Shown piece by piece: positions 43,156 to 50,819 of a stretch of DNA of 64,000 nt; within the stretch, counting starts at the first letter, position 1, and every line of letters begins with the position of its first letter. This DNA is from Scytonema sp045865695 (GTDB lineage: Bacteria > Cyanobacteriota > Cyanobacteriia > Cyanobacteriales > Nostocaceae): positions 1 to 64,000 of the forward strand of contig NZ_BAACAP010000209.1 in NCBI RefSeq assembly GCF_045865695.1, read 5' to 3'. Position numbers and translations under genes: made by a program. The notes beneath the pieces are model-generated. The model was not told the DNA's origin. It worked only from the letters and a program-made list of their open reading frames with translations, and did not search any database.

Positions 43156-43193
43156 AAAGTCCGTTTGGAATAAAAAAAGTCCGGCTCGAATAA
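43156..43193 (+). promoter_or_regulatory. tandem 18-bp direct repeat, likely AraC-regulator operator
   Basis: AAAGTCCGTTTGGAATAA (43156-43173) and AAAGTCCGGCTCGAATAA (43176-43193), 20 bp apart. It matches the pair at 24048-24086 at all but one or two positions per unit, while the DNA around it differs more. Confidence 0.7.
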
Positions 43194-43252
43194 GACGCGA
43201 CCCTTGTGAAAATTGTATTCTTCTAAAATTACATGGTTGGTATTAACGCAGG

Positions 43253-43277
43253 TTTTTACCAACTTTGTTACTAAAAA
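43253..43277. promoter_or_regulatory. island palindrome upstream of TBDR C
   Basis: TTTTTACC-N9-ACTAAAAA. The left arm is perfect, while the right has AC in place of GG. It is 112 bp before the annotated receptor start and 60 bp after the AraC repeats, the same spacing as in cassette A. Confidence 0.5.
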
Positions 43278-43388
43278 GTACTGGAAATTAGGGATTAGGT
43301 AACGAAATTGAAAAAGGTGGAACGTGCTTCAATCCTTGCCCAATTTCAAAGTATTTCCCAATACCCTTTGAACAGGTTTTAGTGTGGT

Positions 43389-46058
43389 GTGTTGAGGTGG
43401 AGTCTTAAACAAATGTTAATTAAGCTGCCTTGTGCTGCTATTTGCTGGTTAATACCAGTTCTCTCAGTTACTATAGCTAATCCAGCTTATTCTGAACAAC
43501 CGTTATCTGAAAAACCCTTGGCACTTTCAAGTGAAGTCAACAGAGATATTCGCTCATTAACTGAATTGCAATCTGCCAAAACCAGTGCTTTGTATTTGCT
43601 GAGGACACCCAGAGATAAAAATCAAGTTTCCCAACTTAGTCAAGCAACTACAGACGTGGTGTCAGTCACCGATGTTCAGGTGAACATCACAGATAAAGGG
43701 ATAGAGTTAATTTTAGTTACAGCTAACTCTGTTGAGTTGTCAGTTTCATCGAAAATAGAGGGCAATTCCTATATTGCAGATATTTCTAATGCCAAGTTGC
43801 AACTAGCAAGTGGAGAGAGATTCCAAAAAGAAAAGCCAGTGGCGGGAATTGCAGAAGTAACAGTAGCAAATGTAGATACTAACACCTTGCGCGTGACAGT
43901 AACCGGGGAAACAGCAGCACCAGTGGTGGAGTTGTTTGATAGTCAGACAGAGGGTTTGGTGTTTGGAGTCACAAGTACTACTTCCACAGCGCAGCAACCT
44001 GCACCGACCCCAGAGCAAAAACCACCTGCTAACGATCGCAAGCAACCACCGATAGAGTTAGAAGTGACAGCCCCACCTGAAGGAAGTTACCGAGTTCCTA
44101 ACACGAGTTCAGCAACCAAAACTGATACTCCATTACGGGATATTCCCGCCTCGGTTCAAGTTATTCCAAGGGCAGTTATAGACGATTTGGGTGGTGGAGG
44201 CATAGCAGAAACATTGCGAGTCATTGGTATTGGAACTGACCGCTTTTCATCTCGGCTGTTTGATACTTATACAATCCGAGGATTTGCAACGCTATTTACT
44301 AATAACTTTCGCAACGGTCTAAGGGAAATAATTTCAAATTATCCTGTTGATATCTCTAACACAGAGCGAATTGAAGTACTCAGAGGACCTGCTTCCGTAC
44401 TTTACGGTCAGAGCTTTCCTGGTGGTATTGTCAACCGCGTTACAAAACAACCTTTGAATGAACCTTATTACTTTGCTCAAATACGTGCAGGTAGTTTTGG
44501 CTCTTACCAACCCTCAGTTGACTTTTCTGGACCTTTAAACACAGAAAAGACTTTATTGTACCGATTGAATGCTTCATATTTAAATGCGGATAGCTTTGTT
44601 GATTATGTAACCCAAGAACGATATTTTGTAGCACCGACTTTTAATTGGCGAATTAGTCAAAATACCAACCTCACATTGGAAGGAGAATATCAGAGAGATG
44701 AAAAACCGAATGGTGACGCTGAAATAACGGGTTTGCCAGGGGTAGGAACTGTTTTACCAAACCCCAACGGTCAGATTTCGCGCAACAGAAACCTTGCAGA
44801 GCCTTCAATAGGTGACGAAAGCCGTCAGACAAGCCGAATTGCCTATAATTTCGAGCATCGCTTGAGTGAAAATTGGATTGTACGTAATGCCTTTCTATTT
44901 GGTCAACGAGTTATTGCAGAAGAAGATGCTATTATTCCTACTGGTTTGCAACCCGGTAATCGTAGGGTAAATCGTATAAGTAACTTTATTAATAGTATTG
45001 AGAGTAATAATTTTTTAGATACCAATGTTATAGGTAAATTCAAGACTGGTAAAATTGAACATGAACTGTTAGTTGGTTTTGATTTGTTTTGGCAGGATTT
45101 TTACTCTCGTAGTACAACTTATGCACGTAGCCCAATAGACGCATTTAATCCAGTGTATGGTACACCTTTAGGTCAAGTTACAAGTAGAGCAAACACAAAA
45201 ACTAACAGTGACGCTCAGGGGCTATATTTTCAAGACCAAATTTCACTAACTAACAACCTAAAGCTAGTTCTAGGAGGACGCTTGGATTGGCTAAATACTA
45301 ATTCTCTCAACCGTCTTAGTAGAGTAACAACAAGTCAGTCCGATAATGCTTTTAGTCCACGAGTCGGTATCGTCTATCAGCCTAACAAAAACGTTTCACT
45401 TTATACTAGCTATACTAGCTCATTTAATCAGATTACTGGCACTGATGCACGAGGTAATCCTTTTATACCTAGCCGTGGTCAGCAGTATGAAGTGGGAGTC
45501 AAAACTGACTGGTTTGATAACATGCTATCTGCAACTTTAGCTTTATACGATTTGACTAGAACTAACATTACAACTACAGATCCAAGCAATTCTCGTTTCC
45601 AGGTTCAAACTGGAGAGCAAAAGAGTCAAGGTGTTGAACTTTATCTAACAGGAGAAATTTTACCGGGATGGAATATTATTGCTGCCTACAACTATACTAA
45701 TGCTCGCGTTACCAGAGATAACCAATTTAAAGTTGGAAATTTTCTCAACGCCATTCCCGAACACAGTGCTTCTTTGTGGACGACTTACACAATTGGTCAA
45801 GGTTCTCTGCAAGGATTAGGTTTTGGTTTAGGTGTATTTTATGTAAGCGATCGCGAAGGTGATTTAGCAAATACCTTTATTTTACCTTCTTATGTTCGTA
45901 CCGATGCCGCGCTTTACTACCGACGCAACAACCTGCGAGTGCAACTCAACTTCCAAAATTTGTTTGACACTAACTACTATGTTTCAGCTTTCAATCGCAA
46001 CCGGGTTTTTCCCGGTGCGCCGTTTGAAACACAATTAACTATAGGTTGGGAGTTTTAA
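43389..46058 (+). CDS. AMIN-domain TonB-dependent siderophore receptor (TBDR C)
   Basis: 889 aa from GTG at 43389, or 881 aa from the ATG at 43413, which has GAGGTGGAG upstream and is preferred. A signal peptide ends near AYSEQ. The AMIN domain spans about residues 90-195 (DVVSVTDVQVNITDKGIELILV), the plug about 246-360 (LRDIPASVQVIPRA, RIEVLRGPASVLYG), and the barrel ends TIGWEF. It is most similar to TBDR A in linker and plug. It opens the operon TBDR C, SBP C, 2OG C, with the SBP 4 bp downstream. Confidence 0.92.
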   Translation: MLRWSLKQMLIKLPCAAICWLIPVLSVTIANPAYSEQPLSEKPLALSSEVNRDIRSLTELQSAKTSALYLLRTPRDKNQVSQLSQATTDVVSVTDVQVNITDKGIELILVTANSVELSVSSKIEGNSYIADISNAKLQLASGERFQKEKPVAGIAEVTVANVDTNTLRVTVTGETAAPVVELFDSQTEGLVFGVTSTTSTAQQPAPTPEQKPPANDRKQPPIELEVTAPPEGSYRVPNTSSATKTDTPLRDIPASVQVIPRAVIDDLGGGGIAETLRVIGIGTDRFSSRLFDTYTIRGFATLFTNNFRNGLREIISNYPVDISNTERIEVLRGPASVLYGQSFPGGIVNRVTKQPLNEPYYFAQIRAGSFGSYQPSVDFSGPLNTEKTLLYRLNASYLNADSFVDYVTQERYFVAPTFNWRISQNTNLTLEGEYQRDEKPNGDAEITGLPGVGTVLPNPNGQISRNRNLAEPSIGDESRQTSRIAYNFEHRLSENWIVRNAFLFGQRVIAEEDAIIPTGLQPGNRRVNRISNFINSIESNNFLDTNVIGKFKTGKIEHELLVGFDLFWQDFYSRSTTYARSPIDAFNPVYGTPLGQVTSRANTKTNSDAQGLYFQDQISLTNNLKLVLGGRLDWLNTNSLNRLSRVTTSQSDNAFSPRVGIVYQPNKNVSLYTSYTSSFNQITGTDARGNPFIPSRGQQYEVGVKTDWFDNMLSATLALYDLTRTNITTTDPSNSRFQVQTGEQKSQGVELYLTGEILPGWNIIAAYNYTNARVTRDNQFKVGNFLNAIPEHSASLWTTYTIGQGSLQGLGFGLGVFYVSDREGDLANTFILPSYVRTDAALYYRRNNLRVQLNFQNLFDTNYYVSAFNRNRVFPGAPFETQLTIGWEF

Positions 46059-46062
46059 GAAA

Positions 46063-47079
46063 GTGCGTCGTATCTTGCAATTAACTTTGGTTGGGTTGTT
46101 GCTGTTTTTAATACTATCGGCTTGCAGCTCTTCAATTCAAAAACAAGCTAAAAGTAGCGAGGATAATTCCTCTATGACTGCAAACACCGCTATTCGTGTA
46201 GTCAAACATTCTTTAGGTGAAACCAAGGTTCCGATTCACCCTCAACGAGTCGTGGTTCTGCATGGTTTTATGTGGACGGATGCTCTAGCTGTGGGAGTCA
46301 AACCAATTGGAGCACCGCTAAAGATTCCTTTAATACAACCTACAAGTGAACAGCGTCAAAGTGTTGTAGATGTGGGTTTTTTACCGAACAATCTTGAAAA
46401 AGTTTTAGCCCTAAAACCCGATCTGATTTTAGGTCTATTTGAACAACAAAAGGACATCTACCCATTGTTATCACACATCGCACCTACAGTACTTATTGAA
46501 GTAAAAAACGTTCGGGATTGGAAAGACCACTTTATGCAGGTGGCTAATGCACTTAATAAAACTGAAGAGGCTCAAAAGGTATTATTTAATTACCATTCTC
46601 GAATCAAGAAATTTAGAGCTACTGCTGGGGTAGATGCAAAGCGGCTTATCGTTAGACATCGCTTTCCTCAAACTCCCGTCTTAGTTGTTGGTTTTTATAA
46701 CGGAAATTGTCGGGTTTTTAGTTGGGAAGAAAACAGTTTTTCTGGAGGAATTATAGAAGAGGCTGGTTTAACTCTCAAAACCGCTCCCAGCCAATTAAAT
46801 AAGTTACAAAAAAGTGGTATTTACTCAATTTCTTGGGAAAGATTAGATTTAATTGATAATAGTATCATATTCCTTTCTCCATCTCATTTTTTATTTTCAA
46901 AGAGTGATATAGAAGAAAATCAAAAAGCTGTTAAGCAATTACAAACTATGCCTTTATGGTTAAGATTGAAGTCAGTGCAACAAGGTAAAGTGTATCCGGT
47001 AAAAGTCCACTGGGTAGGTAATGGTCCAATAGCAGCCAATCGCGTGCTTGACGATCTTTTTAAATACCTGCTCAACTAG
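46063..47079 (+). CDS. siderophore ABC transporter substrate-binding lipoprotein (SBP C)
   Basis: 338 aa from a GTG start 4 bp after TBDR C. Lipobox ILSAC. Shared motifs are VPIHPQRVVVLHGF, NLEKVLALKPDLILGL, LLSHIAPTV and NRVLDDLFKYLLN. It is closest to SBP F (62396-63385): both have the unusual NCRVFSWE segment in the middle. It should receive the chelate imported by TBDR C. A 45-bp gap leads to 2OG C. Confidence 0.9.
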   Translation: MRRILQLTLVGLLLFLILSACSSSIQKQAKSSEDNSSMTANTAIRVVKHSLGETKVPIHPQRVVVLHGFMWTDALAVGVKPIGAPLKIPLIQPTSEQRQSVVDVGFLPNNLEKVLALKPDLILGLFEQQKDIYPLLSHIAPTVLIEVKNVRDWKDHFMQVANALNKTEEAQKVLFNYHSRIKKFRATAGVDAKRLIVRHRFPQTPVLVVGFYNGNCRVFSWEENSFSGGIIEEAGLTLKTAPSQLNKLQKSGIYSISWERLDLIDNSIIFLSPSHFLFSKSDIEENQKAVKQLQTMPLWLRLKSVQQGKVYPVKVHWVGNGPIAANRVLDDLFKYLLN

Positions 47080-47124
47080 CTTCAAAGTTTTTTATCCAAG
47101 TATATACTACAAGCAAAGTACATC

Positions 47125-47751
47125 ATGCTTAATTTTAACGCCATTACAAGAGCAACAATACAAGAAGTTCCTTATCGATGGGCTTTTTTGGAAAACCTAT
47201 TTTCTTTAGAAGAGAGTTTGGAGTTGGCTAAAAGCTATCCTCAAGAAGGCTTCGAGCGAGTAGGCGATCGCTCTAAAAATTTTTTAGTCCTACCAGTTAT
47301 TGATGAGACTAAAGATACTATTAAGCCATGTAAACTCAATAGCCTTTGGCAAGAACTTATTGACGATCTATGCACGAGTGCTTACCGAGCTACTGTTGGA
47401 AATCTCACAGGCTTGAACTTAATGAATGATTTAATGTACATATACTTTTTCTGCTATGACTCAGAAAGTAGCTTTCCTCCTCATCCTGATGCTGACACTA
47501 TTCGCATGGTGCAATTATTCTATTTCAATCAAGAATGGGATACTCACTGGGGAGGCTGTTTACGCATTTTGAAAGATGAGAATGCAGAATCGGTTTATCA
47601 AGGAATTCCACCACTACTGAATACCTCAGTTATTTTAGTGAAGTCAGAGAACTCTTGGCACTGTGTGACTCCAGTCACATCACATTCACCTCAATCTCGA
47701 CGAATCTTAAAGGTTGCCTTTCTAAAACGCGAGGAGTATTTTGCCTCATAG
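47125..47751 (+). CDS. Fe(II)/2-oxoglutarate dioxygenase-like protein (2OG C)
   Basis: 208 aa, with metal ligands His120, Asp122 (PPHPDAD) and His179 (NSWHCVTP), and Arg192/193 for the cosubstrate. Together with 2OG F it forms a sub-group that uses HPD instead of HTD and lacks the FWxP lead-in. VQLFYFNQEW and WGGCLRILKDE correspond to the core shared with the other copies. Last gene of cassette C; debris of a ModA-like gene starts 20 bp later. Confidence 0.85.
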   Translation: MLNFNAITRATIQEVPYRWAFLENLFSLEESLELAKSYPQEGFERVGDRSKNFLVLPVIDETKDTIKPCKLNSLWQELIDDLCTSAYRATVGNLTGLNLMNDLMYIYFFCYDSESSFPPHPDADTIRMVQLFYFNQEWDTHWGGCLRILKDENAESVYQGIPPLLNTSVILVKSENSWHCVTPVTSHSPQSRRILKVAFLKREEYFAS

Positions 47752-47773
47752 ATTTGATTGCACTGACCGACGC

Positions 47774-47960
47774 TCTAGCGAATTACATCGTTTCATCAAC
47801 TGGGCAACAAATACTAGCAAAGTATGGATTTAATAGTCCCTTGTCTGTGAGAGAATGTCAAGGAATTGGTGGAATTTTACTGGCTGTGAGTGTAGCCTTT
47901 GCTTTACACAGAAAGTTGATGGCTGCCAAACAGCAAAAAAATTTAAGTGAGCGATCGCAC
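47774..47960 (+). pseudogene. C-terminal remnant of a ModA-like gene
   Basis: LANYIVSSTGQQILAKYGF, then SVRECQGIGGILLAVSVAFALHRK is the end of ModA-like protein 1 (38187-39134), at about 90 percent DNA identity over ~170 bp. The preceding 240 residues are missing. The reading frame continues into the antisense of Uma2. Confidence 0.85.
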
Positions 47961-47963
47961 TAT

Positions 47964-48686
47964 CTAAATTGTATCTGGGTCGATATTTAACTCCCGTAAT
48001 TTGGCTGCCAAACGTTCTGCTTTTTCAGCTTCCTGTTGTGCCTTTTGTTCTACCTGTTCTAGTTTTTGTTCTGTCTGTCGTGCTGTTTCTTCTGGTGTTG
48101 GTACTAGTTGCTCATCTGGTGTAAAAAACCGCAATAAACCCTGATGAACTCCCAAATATAACCCTAATTGTTGACTCCACAAATGTCCTTGTTCGTTTGG
48201 TTGCAGAGGTTGATATTCTCCATCGACTAAATGAAATCCCGCAAATTCTAATGTATACGGGTCGAACCAAAAATAATCTGGTGTGCGGAAAGTATCTTGA
48301 TAAATTTCTTTTTTTAAACCTTTGTCTGTCTTGGCTGTTGAGTCCGACAAAATTTCTAGAATGACATTCGGGTATTTGCCATCTTCTTCCCAGACTACCC
48401 AACTTTTGCGGGTTTTCCGTTGGGTTCCCAACACTACGAAAAAGTCTGGACCGCGAAAATCTTCTGATTTGAGTTGGCGTGGACTATAGTAAATAGTCAG
48501 GTTTCCTGCTGCATAGAAATCATTTCTATCTCGCCACAGCCATTCTAGACATATCAAAAGTAAAATTATTTGTCGCAGGTGCAGTTCTGTTTCCAAGGGA
48601 GGTTCGTCACTATATAGATCGCCAGGAGGAAATATAACATCTGGGGAGATGCCTTGTTGAGCATCTAATTCTTGAGCTACGGTCAT
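47964..48686 (-). CDS. Uma2-family (DUF820) restriction-endonuclease-fold protein
   Basis: 240 aa from the ATG at 48686 (MTVAQELDAQQGISPD; alternative at 48704). The PD-(D/E)XK core reads LTIYYSP, RGPDFFVVLG with the catalytic Asp, and PNVILEILSDSTAKTDKGLKKE with Glu-x-Leu and Lys. A C-terminal coiled coil (about residues 195-235, rich in Gln, Glu and Ala) is typical of the cyanobacterial subfamily. Function unknown; these genes are very numerous in cyanobacteria. A truncated copy of its 3' end is at 39160-39265. Confidence 0.88.
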   Translation of the reverse strand: MTVAQELDAQQGISPDVIFPPGDLYSDEPPLETELHLRQIILLLICLEWLWRDRNDFYAAGNLTIYYSPRQLKSEDFRGPDFFVVLGTQRKTRKSWVVWEEDGKYPNVILEILSDSTAKTDKGLKKEIYQDTFRTPDYFWFDPYTLEFAGFHLVDGEYQPLQPNEQGHLWSQQLGLYLGVHQGLLRFFTPDEQLVPTPEETARQTEQKLEQVEQKAQQEAEKAERLAAKLRELNIDPDTI

Positions 48687-48839
48687 AGAATGATACGGCA
48701 TCAATTAGTTATGGATTTATTTTAGCAGTTGTATTGCTTCAAAGCAGTTCCGGATTGTTTTTGCTTCAAGAGGCTGGGGCGATCGCCTTGGGAAACTGAA
48801 AGATATCATATCTTGGGATAATCACAAGAGATGAAGAAA

Positions 48840-49127
48840 TCACTCACGATTGATTGAGTTGTCTGGGTTAATCACAGCAATCTGTACTTGAATTAAATCG
48901 CTGATTACTGAGACATCTCCAAGTTCATCTGAAGTCAACTTGCCAAGAATAAAATTCAGATCGTTTATTTTGCAGTTGAAAGAAAGACAATGAGCATTTA
49001 AGCTTATTAATGACAGGCGAAAACCCGGATCTTGATGAAAGGGTTCAAATTTCCCGATTTTGAAGATATTGTAAGCATTAACGGCGGCTGCTGGCGAGTT
49101 AAAGATAAGTTCTATCTGTCTGTCCAT
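48840..49127 (-). CDS. small uncharacterised protein following a receptor tail (copy 2)
   Basis: About 95 aa from the ATG at 49127 (MDRQIELIFNSPAAAVNAY) with GAGG upstream, almost identical to the protein at 40979-41263 apart from a few substitutions and the end (INPDNSINRE). Preceded on the same strand by a receptor C-terminal fragment and, further upstream, by cassette D, so it may be expressed as the last gene of the TBDR D operon. Function unknown. Confidence 0.65.
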   Translation of the reverse strand: MDRQIELIFNSPAAAVNAYNIFKIGKFEPFHQDPGFRLSLISLNAHCLSFNCKINDLNFILGKLTSDELGDVSVISDLIQVQIAVINPDNSINRE

Positions 49128-49139
49128 AATAGCTATCCT

Positions 49140-49183
49140 CATTAAAATTCCTACTTTACCGTTAACTGTGCTGTAAATGGACT
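49140..49183 (-). pseudogene. C-terminal tail of a TonB-dependent receptor (fragment 2)
   Basis: The minus strand reads SPFTAQLTVK, then a TAG where Trp stands in fragment 1, then EF and stop. About 14 codons of a receptor barrel end, directly joined to the stop region of 2OG D. Confidence 0.8.
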
Positions 49184-49892
49184 ATGACTTTAGGTTCCAA
49201 AATGCTATCTGCAAGCTCAGCCGCAGTTGGGGAGCATTTTGGGAAACTGGAGTCACCATATGCCAAGAGCGCTCGGAACGGACGAGGGCGAGGGAGTAGT
49301 TAATCAGAGGGGGAACTTCGTAGAAGATGGATTCTGGCTGATTATCATTTAGTACTCGAAAATAACCTCCCCAGTCAAGAGACCATTCTTGATGAAAGAA
49401 AAACAAATGAGTTAGGTTCTTGGGGGAACCATCAAGGTGAGGAGTATATACAGCTTTTGTTTGGTCACTATAAGGATAGCGAGTGTGGCAATTGCGACGA
49501 AATTGAATTGTCATTGCATGGTTGTTAAGCCTTAACCCAGACAGTTCTTCCATAATTTCTCGATAGGTTGGTGTCCATAAGTCTTTTATTAGTTTCTGCC
49601 AAACCTCACCCAGGTTTTGAACAGAAGAAGTGAGTTGACCTTTTTCAAAGCGATCGCGCCACATATCGTGAATCTTTTGTAACTGAGTAATAGCTTCCTC
49701 TGTTGCAATAATTGGTGTCCATAAACTAACATTCTCTTGGGAAAGCTCAGCAGATAATGTTGGAGATGGATAGCTTTTAATTAACTCCAATTGAACCTCT
49801 TGTGCTATCAAATTTTTACACAGTATCCAGCGATAAGGATTGTCATAAACTACAGCAGTTTGTAAAGCATTCCAATTCAGCACCATACTCAA
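49182..49892 (-). CDS. Fe(II)/2-oxoglutarate dioxygenase-like protein (2OG D)
   Basis: 236 aa, with ligands His152, Asp154 (TPHLDG) and His211 (RSWHMVTP). It shares the start MVLNWNALQTAV with B and E, but the middle has a longer insertion (RYPYSDQTKAVY). Its ATG overlaps the stop of SBP D (ATGA), so translation is coupled. It ends at the join with a receptor-tail fragment. Confidence 0.85.
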   Translation of the reverse strand: MSMVLNWNALQTAVVYDNPYRWILCKNLIAQEVQLELIKSYPSPTLSAELSQENVSLWTPIIATEEAITQLQKIHDMWRDRFEKGQLTSSVQNLGEVWQKLIKDLWTPTYREIMEELSGLRLNNHAMTIQFRRNCHTRYPYSDQTKAVYTPHLDGSPKNLTHLFFFHQEWSLDWGGYFRVLNDNQPESIFYEVPPLINYSLALVRSERSWHMVTPVSQNAPQLRLSLQIAFWNLKS

Positions 49893-50815
49893 CCTCGCTT
49901 TGGATTCAAGATATATTTCTCTAAATCATCCAGCACTCGCAAAGCGGACATTGGACCATTCGCAAGCCAATAAGTTCCAACTTCATAAACTTTACCTTGC
50001 TGAACAACTTTTAACTTTGACCACAAGGGCTGGGAACTGAGTTGCTGTAAAGCTTTTTGGGTATCCGCTTCTTGTTTAAAGCCGCTAGGAACTACAAACA
50101 ACACATCTGCATCAATATCGCTCAGACGTTCCCATGACTCTCTTCGGAAATGCAGTCTGTCATCTAAAGTTTGAGAAGGTGGGCGTGATAGCCCTGCATC
50201 CTCTAAAATCATTCCTGGGAAAGATTTTTTGTTGAATAGAAGAATTGTTTCTTTTGTGATACTTAAGACAGAAACCCGAAGCGAAGAAATTTGAGTTCCC
50301 ATATGAGTCTTAAAGCGATCTAGGCGGACTTGGTAGTCAGCCATAACCCGATCTGCTGCTTCTTTCCTACCTAAAGCATTAGCAACTTGATAAAAAACCT
50401 GTTTCCAGTTGAGAATGCTTGTAATTTCAATGAACACTGTGGGTGCAATGTGCGACAGTAAGGGATAAGCTTCTTGAGAAGCAGGACTTTTGAGGTCTAA
50501 AATTAAGTCCGGCTTGAGAGTGAGAATTTTTTCCAGATTAGGAGGTCCCCATCCTCCCACATCTTTAATCTTCTGCCATTGAGAAGGTGAGAGTTGTAAA
50601 TAGGAGGAAAACGTCTTGGGAGCACCTACAGGTGTTATTCCCAATGCCAAAGTATCTTCTAACAGGAGGGGAAACAGCACAACGACTTGTTCGGGATGAG
50701 TTGTTAGTAAACTTTTATTAGGACGAGTTGCAGGGGGACGAATATCTGTGCTGCAAGCTACTAGCCCAAGCAACATCAGTAATGCGATCGCAATTAGTCT
50801 CACAAAAAGCCTCAC
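49889..50815 (-). CDS. siderophore ABC transporter substrate-binding lipoprotein (SBP D)
   Basis: 308 aa from a GTG start 4 bp after TBDR D. Lipobox GLVAC. Motifs HPEQVVVLFPLLLED, NLEKILTLKPDLILDL, LLSHIAPTV and RVLDDLEKYILN. Slightly shorter than the other SBPs because the region between the signal peptide and first strand is short. It overlaps 2OG D by four bases. Confidence 0.9.
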   Translation of the reverse strand: MRLFVRLIAIALLMLLGLVACSTDIRPPATRPNKSLLTTHPEQVVVLFPLLLEDTLALGITPVGAPKTFSSYLQLSPSQWQKIKDVGGWGPPNLEKILTLKPDLILDLKSPASQEAYPLLSHIAPTVFIEITSILNWKQVFYQVANALGRKEAADRVMADYQVRLDRFKTHMGTQISSLRVSVLSITKETILLFNKKSFPGMILEDAGLSRPPSQTLDDRLHFRRESWERLSDIDADVLFVVPSGFKQEADTQKALQQLSSQPLWSKLKVVQQGKVYEVGTYWLANGPMSALRVLDDLEKYILNPKRG

Positions 50816-50819
50816 GCGC

